Shown: in pieces, positions 1 through 11,600 of the stretch
How positions within the stretch are numbered: position 1 is the first letter of the stretch
Layout: every line of letters begins with the position of its first letter
DNA from: Meconema thalassinum
Taxonomy: Eukaryota; Arthropoda; Insecta; Orthoptera; Tettigoniidae
Assembly (NCBI GenBank): GCA_946902985.2
Contig: OX336390.1
Coordinates: 529,994,861 to 530,058,860, forward strand
DNA: 64,000 bases
Direction: 5' to 3'
Made by a program: the position numbers and the translations under genes
The notes under the pieces: generated by a model
What the model was told of the DNA's origin: nothing
What the model saw: the letters and a program-made list of their open reading frames with translations, nothing else
Database searches by the model: none

Positions 1-314
1 AATAATCCAATTAGGAGAATAAATAAAAAAAATATTCTGACTAAAGTTCATGATGTAATATCTGATGTTTGTATAATGATAGACACAGGTAAAAGAAGGG
101 CAATTTCTACATCAAAAATTAAGAAAATGACAGCGATTTAAAAAAATCGGAGAGAAAAGGGTAGACGTGCTGAGCTTTTAGGATCGAATCCGCATTCAAA
201 TGGTGAACTTTTTTCACGGTCATTAATAGATTTTTTTGAAAGTATTGAAGCTAGAATTATAACAATTATTGCTAAGGTAATGGAAATAATAGATATAATA
301 TATATAATTCAAAT
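1..314 (-). pseudogene. nad3: numt nad3 (NADH dehydrogenase subunit 3), 3' end cut by window
   Basis: Nuclear copy of mitochondrial complex I subunit 3, read in the invertebrate mitochondrial code from an ATT start next to trnG. The conserved core is present (FECGFDP, then [11 protein letters not shown], then FDVEIALLLP). At 138-140 the expected Leu codon TTA is TAA, an in-frame stop just after LRFF, so the copy is disabled. The C-terminal end lies left of the window, so the numt continues outward. Confidence 0.9.
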
Positions 315-379
315 TATTTATTTTGAATGTTCAATCTTTTTGATTGGAAGTCAAATGTACACATATATACTAAATAAAT
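315..379 (-). tRNA. trnG: numt trnG (UCC)
   Basis: Mitochondrial tRNA-Gly between cox3 and nad3. The 7-bp acceptor ATTTATT/AATAAAT and anticodon TCC are visible. Nuclear copy, not expected to be expressed. Confidence 0.85.
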
Positions 380-1167
380 ATCTACCTCATCAGTAAATAG
401 AAATATAAAGGAATAATCATACAACATCAACAAAATGTCAGTATCACGCAGCAGCTTCAAATCCAAAGTGGTGATTAGGAGAAAAATGACATATTAAGTG
501 TCGTAGTAAGCATGTTGATAAAATTGTTGTTCCGATTAAAACATGTAGCCCATGAAATCCTGTTGCTATAAAAAAACTAGACCCCATAAGAAGCATCCGC
601 AATAGTAAAGGGAGCTTCAATATATTCATAAGCTTGTAAGATGGAAAAATAAATTCCTAAAATAATAGTGAAAAATAAACCTTGTGTTGTTTGACTATAA
701 TTTCCTTCCATTAATCTATGGTGGGCCCATGTTACTGTAACCCCTGAGGCAAGGAGGATTGCTGTATTTAATAAAGGAATTTGTAATGGATTAAAGGGAT
801 TAATTCCTGTAGGAGGTCATATTGCACCTAAATCAATATTAGGGGATAGTCTTCTGTGAAAAAATGCTCAAAAAAAAGAGATGAAGAAGAAGATTTCTGA
901 TACAATAAATAAGATTATTCCTCAACGAAGTCCGTAATTTACTGAAAGGGTGTGTAACCCTTGATAAGTACCTTCACGAGTGATATCACGTCATCATTGA
1001 ATTATTGTTAAAATTGTGATTAAAGTTCCTAATAATAAAAGAGAATTATTAAAATGGTGAAATCATTTTACTAATCCTGCAGCTGTTACAAGTGCTCCAA
1101 TGGCCCCTGTTAAAGGCCAGGGGCTAGGGTTAACTAAATGGAAAGGGTGATTAGAGTGTGTTGTCAT
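380..1167 (-). pseudogene. cox3: numt cox3 (cytochrome c oxidase subunit III) with frameshift
   Basis: Starts at ATG overlapping the end of atp6 and ends on a single T abutting trnG, as in insect mitochondria. The N-terminus [12 protein letters not shown] and the C-terminal [19 protein letters not shown] region are recognisable. At 582-585 a run of four C on the plus strand (GGGG in the gene) replaces the expected three. This +1 insertion shifts the frame after ADASYG and brings in a stop at once. The total of 788 bases is one more than 262 codons plus T, which fits a single insertion. Confidence 0.92.
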
Positions 1168-1843
1168 AATTTACTTCTCTAGAATATAATGTGGTAAGGA
1201 CTGCAAAGACATAAGATTGGATTATTGCAACAGCTGATTCTAATGTTAATAGTGCAATTTGTGCAAATACAAGTCCTGACAGGAGTATTATTGTTAATGA
1301 AGGACCAGTATTACCTAGTAGAGTTAGAAGTAGGTGTCCAGCAATTATATTAGCTGCTAAACGTACAGCTAGGGTTCCTGGTCGAATTACATTTCTGATA
1401 GTTTCAATACAGACCATAAAAGGTATAAGAGCTGCAGGTGTACCTTGAGGAACTAGGTGAGCAAATATATGTTGGGTATGGTTGATTCACCCATAGATTA
1501 TAAAGCTAAATCATAGGGGTATAGCTAATGCTAGAGTTATTACTAAGTGTCTTGAGCTTGTAAAGATATACGGAAATAGTCCTAAAAAATTGTTAAATAA
1601 GATTAATGAGAATAATGCAATAAATATAAATCTACTTCCGTTATGTCCCGTAGGTCCAATTAAAGATTTAAATTCATTATGTAATGTTTTAATAATCGAG
1701 TATCAGATTATACTATGGCGTGAAGGTATTAATCAATAAATGAGAGGTAGAATTATTATTCCTAGGAATGTACTTAATCAATTTAAGGATAAATTTATAA
1801 TATTAGTTGAGGGATCGAAAACGGAAAATAAATTTGTTATCAT
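1168..1843 (-). pseudogene. atp6: numt atp6 (ATP synthase F0 subunit a), frame still open
   Basis: Starts ATG-ATA overlapping atp8 by 7 bases and ends EVN followed by TA completed at the cox3 start, as in mitochondria. I read every codon in the mitochondrial code and found no stop over 225 residues. The proton-channel helix is intact around [18 protein letters not shown], with the essential Arg of LAVRLAAN present. In nuclear DNA it could not make the same protein, because ATA, AGA and TGA mean different things there. Confidence 0.92.
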
Positions 1844-2001
1844 TTTCAATTCAAGGAAGTCTGAGGAATATTAGACTCTTCAGTTGTTGGGGAAATTGGT
1901 TGATAAATTAAGAAGAAGTAATTAATAATGGAAAAAATGATTAAAACTAAAGAAAATATTGAAAATAAAAATAATCATCTTAAAGGTGCTATTTGAGGAA
2001 T
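1837..2001 (-). pseudogene. atp8: numt atp8 (ATP synthase subunit 8), frame open
   Basis: 54-codon gene from an ATT start (IPQMAPLSW, the conserved insect N-terminus) to TAA. The seven-base ATGATAA overlap with atp6 is preserved. No lesion seen. Confidence 0.88.
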
Positions 2002-2068
2002 AAAGAAATATTAAATCTATTAATGATTTTAGTATGACATACTAATGTTATTTTTTAACTAATTTCTT
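2002..2068 (-). tRNA. trnD: numt trnD (GUC)
   Basis: Cloverleaf with acceptor AAGAAAT/ATTTCTT and anticodon GTC. It lies between atp8 and trnK, giving cox2-K-D-atp8 in gene direction. This is the ancestral insect order, unlike the D-K order of grasshoppers. Confidence 0.86.
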
Positions 2069-2137
2069 CATCAAAAGTAAACGTTAATTACTATAAAATG
2101 GTTTAAGAGACCATTACTTACTTTCAGTCATTTGATG
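2068..2137 (-). tRNA. trnK: numt trnK (CUU)
   Basis: Acceptor CATCAAA/TTTGATG and anticodon CTT in the loop CTCTTAA. Directly abuts the cox2 end. Confidence 0.86.
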
Positions 2138-2822
2138 AATTGTTATTAACAATTCAGTTGATAAATGTTTTAGTATTAACTCTTTCTAAGACAATAGGTA
2201 TAAAACTGTGATTAGTTCCGCAGATTTCTGAACGTTGTCCATAATATAAACCTGGCCAGTTAATAAAGAAGCTTGTTTGGTTTAGTCGACCAGGTGTAGC
2301 ATCTACTTTTACGCCTATCGCAGGGACAGTTCATGAGTGTAGTACATCTGCTGCTGTTACTAGTATTCGAATTTGTGTATTTAAGGGTAAAACTGTTCGA
2401 TTATCAACGTCTAGTAATCGGAATCCGTTATTAGCCATTTCATTATAAGGGATTATATAGGAATCAAATTCATGGGGATTAACGAAGTCAGTATATTCAT
2501 AACTTCAGTATCATTGATGTCCTACAGTTTTTACAGTAATAATAGGATCTAAGGATTCATCTAATAAATAAAGAAGACGTAGGGATGGAAGGGCAATAAA
2601 AATAAGTGTAATAGCGGGTAAGATTGTTCAAATTACTTCAATTGTTTGTCCTTCTAACAAGTATCGATTGGTATATTTATTAAAGAATAATGTTAATATA
2701 ATGTAAGATACAAGAATGGTGATTATTAATAGAATTAATAATGTGTGATCGTGAAAAAAGATGAGTTGTTCTATTAAAGGAGATGCACTATTTTGTAAAT
2801 TTAAATCTGATCATGTTGCCAT
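2138..2822 (-). pseudogene. cox2: numt cox2 (cytochrome c oxidase subunit II), CuA ligand lost
   Basis: ATG start (MATWSDL) to a single-T stop at trnK; 228 codons, all read and free of stops in the mitochondrial code. The family's CuA centre is formed by a Cys-x-Glu-x-Cys motif (GQCSEICG). Here codon 2232-2234 (minus strand) is CGT, so the first Cys is Arg (GQRSEICG). TGT to CGT is a single transition. The protein would not bind CuA, so the gene is dead although its frame is open. Confidence 0.93.
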
Positions 2823-2824
2823 TA

Positions 2825-2884
2825 TTCTAATAAAAGGTTATTCTTTATATGTAGAGCTTAAATCTACTGCACTTATCTGCCATA

Positions 2885-2889
<5 letters not shown>
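2825..2889 (-). tRNA. trnL2: numt trnL2 (UAA)
   Basis: Acceptor TCTAATA/TATTAGA, anticodon TAA, between cox1 and cox2. The cox1 stop codon overlaps its 5' end. Confidence 0.87.
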
Positions 2890-4421
<1,532 letters not shown>

Positions 4422-4429
<8 letters not shown>

Positions 4430-4486
4430 GGCTGAGTAATAGGCGATAAATTGTAAATTTATTTAGGAGATTTGTCTCTTTTATCA
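4422..4486 (+). tRNA. trnY: numt trnY (GUA)
   Basis: Acceptor GGTAAAA/TTTTATC, anticodon GTA. Overlaps the cox1 start by 8 bases, as usual in insects. Confidence 0.86.
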
Positions 4487-4550
4487 GACCTTTATAGTCA
4501 TGAATGATATTAGACTGCAATTCTAAAGGAGTAGAACACTACTAAGGTTT
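4487..4550 (+). tRNA. trnC: numt trnC (GCA)
   Basis: Anticodon GCA in the loop GACTGCAATTC. The acceptor GACCTT/AAGGTT has a terminal mismatch. The 3' end overlaps trnW on the other strand. Confidence 0.84.
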
Positions 4551-4609
4551 AAAAATTGATATTTTATTTATAGCTTTGAAGGCTATTAGTTTAATTAACT
4601 TAAAACCTT
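4543..4609 (-). tRNA. trnW: numt trnW (UCA)
   Basis: Acceptor AAGGTTT/AAACCTT, anticodon TCA, the tRNA that reads TGA as Trp in mitochondria. Directly follows nad2 in gene direction. Confidence 0.86.
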
Positions 4610-6161
4610 ATAATATATTAAAGTTTAATGATCTAAATAATAACCCAAAAGTAGAAAATATAGTAAAGGTTGATATTAAAATATAAAATTGATTACTATA
4701 AAATTGCTTGTAATTTCATTTAGTTTCTCTGTAAGAAAAGAGGAATGCAGTGAAGGTAACACGAAGATAATAAAACAAAGTGATTAATGTTGTGATTACT
4801 ATTAAGGTAATAATTATTAGTCTGTTAAGTTCAGCTATAGCTTGGATAATTAGTCATTTTGGCATAAATCCGAGGAAGGGGGGTAGGCCCCCTAACGAGA
4901 GAAGTAACGAGAATAAACAAAATTTAATTTTTGGGTTATTATTTATTATAAGGAAATTTTGATTAATATGAAAGATTTGGAAGGTATTAAATAAGAAAAT
5001 AATTGATGATCTTAGGAAAGAGTAAATAAGGAAATATAATTCTCATAAGTTTTTGCCAGAAACTATAGCAGCAATCATTCATCCTAGATGATTAATGGAT
5101 GAGTAGGCTATTAATTTTCGTAAGGATGTTTGGTTTAATCCCCCTAAAGAACCAATTGAAATTGAAGAAATAATAATGATTGAAAAGAAAATATTTATTT
5201 TAATGGTATAAGACAACAGTATTAAAGGTGCAATTTTTTGTCATGTTATTAAAATTTAATTATTTCTTCAATTTAGTCCCTCTATAGTTCCAGGAAACCA
5301 AAAATGGAAAGGTGCTGCCCCCATTTTTAAAAGAAGAGCTGAACTGATTATTAATAGAAATACTTCATAATTTATTATTATGATAATATTTGATATTAGG
5401 AATATAAGGCGGCTTCGGTGGCGTAGTTGGTAGCATGCTGAGCTTCTATGCCCAAGATAGCGGGTTCAAACCCGGCCGAAGCCGTCGGATTTTTTAAGAG
5501 CGTTAAAAATCCCTCAGTATGCCCTCCTTCGGAGGGGAAGTAAAGCCGGCGGTCCCATGTCATAGATTTATGGCATGTTAAAGATCTTTCCACTAATTAC
5601 ACCTGTGTGAAACTAAATTGGATAGGTTAAGAATATAAACAACGCTCTTAGGTTGCTACGTTCGTTGCCAAGAGCCGACTGCGGTGGCGTCTAGTAGCTA
5701 GTTCTGAACTAGGCCTAGTAGTCGTTGACGGTGGCGTTTGGCGGCAAAAGTAGGAACTATTTGAAAATTCAAAGTTGCAGTCCCTACTTGAATTAAAAAA
5801 CAGATACACACACTAATACAGTCATCACAATTAACACCGGTTATCAGACAGATTCTACACACACCCAAAGTACACGGGGCTACATGACCGCGTTGTCGCA
5901 GCCCCTAAACTAAGGAACCATTAGGAATATAATAATTAAAGAGAATAATAATAGAGAAGAAGCAATAGCCTGAATTAAGAAGTATTTTAAGGATGCCTCA
6001 GTTGCTAGAATATTTTTTGTATTAGATATTAATGGAATAAAAGATAATAAATTGATTTCTAATCCTATTCAAACACCTAACCAAGAAGTTGATGAGATGG
6101 AAATTAAAGTACCTATAATTAATGCACTTAAAAATAAAACCTTTGAAGGATTTTTAAAAAT
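4608..6161 (-). pseudogene. nad2: numt nad2 (NADH dehydrogenase subunit 2), split by a SINE and with a stop
   Basis: ATT start (IFKNPSKVLFLSALIMG) next to trnM, TAA overlapping trnW. Removing the 525 bases of SINE plus one target duplication leaves 343 codons, a normal length. At 5256-5258 the codon after NWSNN is TAA where TTA (Leu) is expected, so it has a nonsense mutation besides the SINE. The MGAAPFHFWFPGTMEGLNW core is otherwise conserved. Confidence 0.92.
5408..5919 (+). mobile_element. tRNA-derived SINE inserted in numt nad2
   Basis: 512 bp insert flanked by a perfect 13 bp duplication ATTAGGAATATAA at 5395-5407 and 5920-5932. The head (about 5409-5487) looks like a tRNA gene, with an A-box (TGGCGTAGTTGG) and a B-box (GGTTCAAACCC), so it is probably transcribed by RNA polymerase III. 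The body is unique. The tail (about 5790-5915) is shared with three other places in this window (27774-27900, 47318-47450, 58150-58275). No coding capacity. Confidence 0.88.
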
Positions 6162-6225
6162 TAAAAAGGAGGTTATCCTATTTACGGGGTATGAACCCAT
6201 TAGCTTATATTTAGCTTACCTTTTT
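6162..6225 (-). tRNA. trnM: numt trnM (CAU)
   Basis: Acceptor AAAAAGG/CCTTTTT, anticodon CAT in GGGTTCATACCCC. First of the I-Q-M cluster beside nad2. Confidence 0.86.
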
Positions 6226-6239
6226 TTTATGAATCTAAA

Positions 6240-6308
6240 TATATTTAGGTGTATGATGCACAAGAGTTTTTGATACTTTAAGGAGTAGTTTAAATCTACT
6301 AAATGTAA
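6240..6308 (+). tRNA. trnQ: numt trnQ (UUG)
   Basis: Acceptor TATATTT/AAATGTA, anticodon TTG, opposite strand to trnM and trnI as in the ancestral order. Confidence 0.84.
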
Positions 6309-6370
6309 TGAAGGTAAAAAATTTACATAATTTACTCTATCACTGTAATCCTTTAATCAGGCACTTCATT
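6306..6370 (-). tRNA. trnI: numt trnI (GAU)
   Basis: Acceptor AATGAAG/CTTCATT, anticodon GAT. Marks the start of the control region. Confidence 0.86.
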
Positions 6371-7202
6371 TTAAGGTAGAAGATATTATATATATATACA
6401 ATTAATAGTATCTATAAATATTATAATTTATGTGTATATAAATATATTTATAAAATTTCTTAAAAGTGTAGGTACTAAAAATAAACTTATAATTAAAAAA
6501 AGTATTAATAGGATGAATAATATTATAAAAAAGTTTTTTTTTTGCCACCCCATCTTCCGGGACGTGGAGGTAATTTCAAGGGGGGTTGAAATTATTTTTC
6601 TATTTCAAAAAAGGGTCTTCTCCTGTGAACATGATTCACTTTATAAAATTTCTTAAAAGTGTAGGTACTAAAAATAAACTTATAATTAAAAAAAAGTATT
6701 AATAGGATGAATAATATTATAAAAAAGTTTTTTTTTGCCACCCCATCTTCCGGGACGTGGAGGTAATTTCAAGGGGGGTTGAAATTATTTTTCTATTTCA
6801 AAAAAGGGTCTTCTCCTGTGAACATGATTCACTTTATAAAATTTCTTAAAAGTGTAGGTACTAAAAATAAACTTATAATTAAAAAAAAGTATTAATAGGA
6901 TGAATAATATTATAAAAAAGTTTTTTTTGCCACCCCATCTTCCGGGACGTGAAGGTAATTTCAAGGGGGGTTGAAATTATTTTTCTATTTCAAAAAAGGG
7001 TCTTCTCCTGTGAACATGATTCACTTTATAAAATTTCTTAAAAGTGTAGGTAATAAAAATAAACTTATAATTAAAAAAAAGTATTAATAGGATGAATAAT
7101 ATTATAAAAAAGTTTTTTTTGCCACCCCATCTTCCGGGACGTGGAGGTAATTTCAAGGGGGGTTGAAATTATTTTTCTATTTCAAAAAAGGGTCTTCTCC
7201 TG

Positions 7203-8378
7203 TGGTTATGTGGAGAACAGCCCAGATTCATCAACATAAACGGGAGGACAGCATCAGGCTTAAGGCCTGGACAAAATAACTTCCTTGAGAGAAGATTAGA
7301 CTGAAAGGATTGGGCTAAGGAAATGCGGCCTGGTTCTTTCAATACTAGACTGAACATTGAGAGTAAATACAATACTTTTATTTTTAGGGTGAAACTTGCA
7401 AACACATTAATAAAGCCTTAATTAAAAAATTAGTTATGCTGGCCCGCCTGGGGCAGTTTCAAATGTTCATTAATTTTAATTAGGTTGGCCCAGCCATGGG
7501 CTATTACTCAAAAGTTCATTCTGCTTGATGCACACACAAATTTAATATTCTTGCACTTGCTAGCAAACACTTAAAACGAAGATGATTAAGATAATAATAA
7601 AAAAGGCACAAACTTATCTTTAGTGGCGATGACTAGAAGCATGCTGACGGAGACTGCCGTGGCCAACACTAGATTTTTTGGTAGTAGAATTTGAAATGTC
7701 CAGCATCAGGAAAATAACTTCGCCAGGGCGACCAGCGCTGTACATTGGCTAACATCGTTAGGTTTTGATGCTATTTCTTGAATGCCAAATAACATGGCAT
7801 TTAGAACTGCGATTTGATGCAGCTTCTTGCGGTTTGGAGTAAAAACGTAGAATGCACTTTCTCAGTGCTGAAGCTCTCTGCTGTTGCGTTTCCTGGTAGT
7901 TTCACTCATAAATGCAGATTAGGCCTGAAGTTTAGAAGGCCCCGGAGAAGGGCGGAAGGCACGAATGCCTCTCGCTAGTTGAAGAAGACCGTAGAAGGTT
8001 TGAAGAAGGAATGCTGATGGAGAGCAAAACGCCGCCACTTAAATAATAACATCATGGAAACGTCTGGAAGCCAAGCTGGCGGGCGATGATTGGCCAGGGC
8101 AAGCTGTGACGTCAGTCATACAGGAAGGCAGCAAGCAAGTCGACACCCTTTTCAGTATGCGATCGTAAGCTGGAGGCGCATGACCTATTAACACGCTGAG
8201 GTAAGAGTCTTAGATATATATATATATAGAGAGAGAGAGATTAAACACTAGTAATAAACATTATAATGTTAACAGAAATGAATAAGTACATATGTTTTCG
8301 TTCGGTGGTCTCAAAAGCATTTAACTGACAAATGCGGCACAAAAGAAAAACGCACTATAAACATCACGAAAGTGATCA
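7203..8378 (-). repeat. BEL 3' LTR (1176 bp)
   Basis: Direct copy of 13117-14286. In element direction it begins TGATCAC and ends CATAACCA (TG...CA ends). It is 6 bp longer than the other LTR because of a longer TA/GA microsatellite near 8215-8240. Confidence 0.93.
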
Positions 8379-8452
8379 TGCTCCGAGACCCCCGAAAGAA
8401 AACAATCAAAGAATCAGTTACAAAAACGTGAACAACAATAAAGAAGATGACA

Positions 8453-8669
8453 CTAAGCCTCAACAGGCAAGATAGCAACCATAGAAATTGGTCTAGTATA
8501 GACACCCTTACTAGTGAGAACATCTACAACTCTCACATGATTATCCCGACCCAAATGGCAGTGAGTTACCCTACCAATATTCCATACGAGAGGGGGACTT
8601 GGATCTCGCAAAAGAACCATATCTCCCACTCGCACATCAGGCTGGGAAAGCCGCCACTTCTCTCTTCTG
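8453..8669 (-). pseudogene. BEL integrase C-terminal remnant (DUF5641-like)
   Basis: Encodes VGDMVLLRD, then GRVTHCHLGRD, then VRVVDVLTSKG.Y.RPI, typical of the C-terminal domain of BEL/Pao integrase. It follows directly, one frame over, the end of the main ORF (REKYWLT, in the integrase zinc-binding region). The central catalytic core with its D,D,E residues is absent between them. This is an internal deletion with a junction near 8670, not a simple point frameshift. Confidence 0.82.
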
Positions 8670-11600
8670 TTAAGTGAGCCAATATTTCTCGCGAATTAAA
8701 CAAAGCAAAGTGCGGGTGCCAGCGTGCAAATTCTGATAATGAAATTTCTTTACGATAAGAGTAGTAATAGGATGTCTAGAAGGGAGAATAATGGGATGTT
8801 TTTTCTCATCTGAGTAACTAGAATATTCTAGCCTACCCCCCACTCTTATTAATCCATCTTGGTCCAAAAAAGGGGTGAGAGGTAACAGCCTACTAGACTT
8901 TGGTAAAGCTTTTTTGCTTAAAAGCGTCTGATACTCAAGAAAGAATACTTCTTGTTGCATGAGAAACAAGATTCTACGAGTAGCAAATTCCAATTCCATT
9001 TTAGTGAGAAAGGGTTGCGGTTTCACAGGCTGATCAAGAACAAGAAATTTCCATCGAAATAAATATGCTACCACACGAATTAATTTATTAAATGAAGAGT
9101 AACGCTGAAACAGACTAGTAGCAATAGAAGTTAGAAAAAGGGAAGCGGTAACAATGCGAGCATCAGGAACATCTTCTGCGAGTGGATTAGATGAACGAGG
9201 CCAACAAGAGAAATCCTGACTGAGCCACGCCGGACCATTCCAGTATAATTTAAGAGAAATTAATTTCTTGGGCAAGCAGCCACGTGAAATTATATCAGCG
9301 GGGTTTTCTTTTCCCGGAACATGATTCCATTGGTCAAAATGAGACAACTCTTGTATTTTAGAAACGCGATTAGCCACAAAAGTGGTCCAATGCGAAGAAG
9401 GTTTTGAAAGCCAAGCTAACACGATGGAAGAATCACTCCAAAACCATGTGGTCGAAAATTTCAAATTTAAACTGATTTTTAATTTGCTGGCTAATTCCAC
9501 AGCCATTACAGCAGAACATAATTCCAATCTAGGCAAAGATATGGATTTGAGTGGGGCTACCTTTGATTTTGCGCAAATTAAATTGGAAAATCCGGGTAAA
9601 GTATTGGAAGAGCGGCCTACTAAATAGGCGCAGCAACCGTATGCCTTTTCAGAACTATCTGCAAATACGTGCAAATCGAAATACTGACATGAAAGGTCCG
9701 AAATTAAAGTGCGGGGAATAGAAATTTGAGAAAGATCTAACAAACTCTTGCGGTATTTCAACCACTCATCCAAAAGGGGGGAGGGTACCTCCTCATCCCA
9801 ACCAATTTTCAATAACCAAAGTTTTTGCAAGAAAATTTTTGCAGTAATAACCACCGGAGCTATGTACTGCAAGGGATCAAAAACTTTTGCTATTTCTGAT
9901 AATAATTGCCTTTTCGTTTGAGGGTGAAACTCAGATAAGTGTACCTGATAGCAAAAGGTATCTGAAGAAGGAGACCAAAAAACACCCAAGGTTTTAATAG
10001 CTGATTCCTCAGTAGGAAGCGCAACACATTTGTCAACAGGAGTTACTTGTGAAAAGTTAGATAAAAATTCGGTTGAGTTCGAGTTCCACTTATGAAGGGT
10101 AAACCCACCACCGGAAAGAAGAGAGTTTAAATCTTCACAAACAAGAAGTGCGTCAGAGATACTAGGAAAAGAATACAGAAAATCATCTACATAAAATGCA
10201 GTTTTCAAAACTTCAGAAGCTAGAGGATGAAAAAGATGACCATCTTGTTCGGCCAACATGTGAAGAGATCGTATTGCGAGAAAGGCAGACGGCTTAAGAC
10301 CGTATGTCACTGTTCTTAAACGAAATATTTTTATAGGTTTTGCATTGTCGTCTCGCCACAAAATTCTTTGCAAATCACGTTGTTCTGAATTTACTAGAAT
10401 TTGCCTATACATTTGCTTGATGTCAGCAAGGACAGCAATGGGGAATAGACGAAAGTTAAGTAAAACTGAAGTAAGATCTGTCTGAATAGCGGGTCCAGAA
10501 TGCAGAGTGTCATTGAGAGAAACACCATTAGCATCTGGAGATGACCCATTAAAAACCACTCTTATCTGTTCTCGGGTGGAAGAATTTTTCCAAACCGGAT
10601 GATGATTAAGATATACTATTTCTTTAGGAGGATTACTAATTTCTTCAGATTTTGCAACGACTTCCATGTGATTCGCTGATTCGTATTCTTCCATGAAGGA
10701 AGTATACTGAGTTTTTAAGAGAGCATCTTTTTTAAAGCGATTTTCAATTGCGAATAAAGCTTTGAGAGCTCTGGAATGTGATTCTGTAATAACAGGGGGG
10801 TTAAAAATGCGAGGAAGAGTAACCACGAATCTGCCTTCAGTAGTGCGAACAGTGGTTTCTACGTAGTGTGTTTCACAGATCTCATTATTGAGAGAATGAG
10901 GTGAGGTGACTTGAATATCCTCAATGTCCCAGAACTTAATTAATTCTTGATTTAAATCAGCACCAACAAAATAACAATGAGATTTTTGTTGAACGGGGTT
11001 GCGGTATATTTGCCCAGTGGCAATCCAACCAAAATCAGTTCTACGAAAGAAAACATCACGGGCAACTTTAACCTTTTCCGGATGTAAACATTGCCAAAAA
11101 ATGCTGGCACTTAAAAGAATTTCTACAGATGAAGCTCTGTTGAAATTCGGATCTGCAAGTTGCAAATGATGCGGAATATTCCAACCCTGGACTTGAAAAG
11201 AAGTAATGGGGGTGTCATTACCTATGGAATTTATAATTAAAAAATCTAAATTTAAATGAATGCCAAGATTATTGGAATCTTTTACATCCACTTTAGCATA
11301 ACTCAGAGATTGCGATTTGGAACCATTAATTCCTGTAACTTCTATAGAAGTAGGGCATATTTGTAGACCTAACTTGCGAACTAGCGATTCACTGATAAAA
11401 TTGTTAGTTGCAGCATTATCTAACAATCCCCTTACAGAAACCCATTTTCCGTGAACATTCTTCACTAGAATTTGGACAGTGGACAATAAAACTTGAGTTT
11501 TACTGAACGAAACAGAGCTTTGAGTAAAAGACTGAGCGTTATTCGGCAAAGTCTCAGAATGAGATTTAGCGGATGAACTATTGGTTGCTGATGACCGCGA

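Noticed and set aside
7169..7405. Small minus-strand ORF repeated at 13074-13319
   Set aside because: It lies within the two LTRs and has no family match; duplicate by LTR identity.
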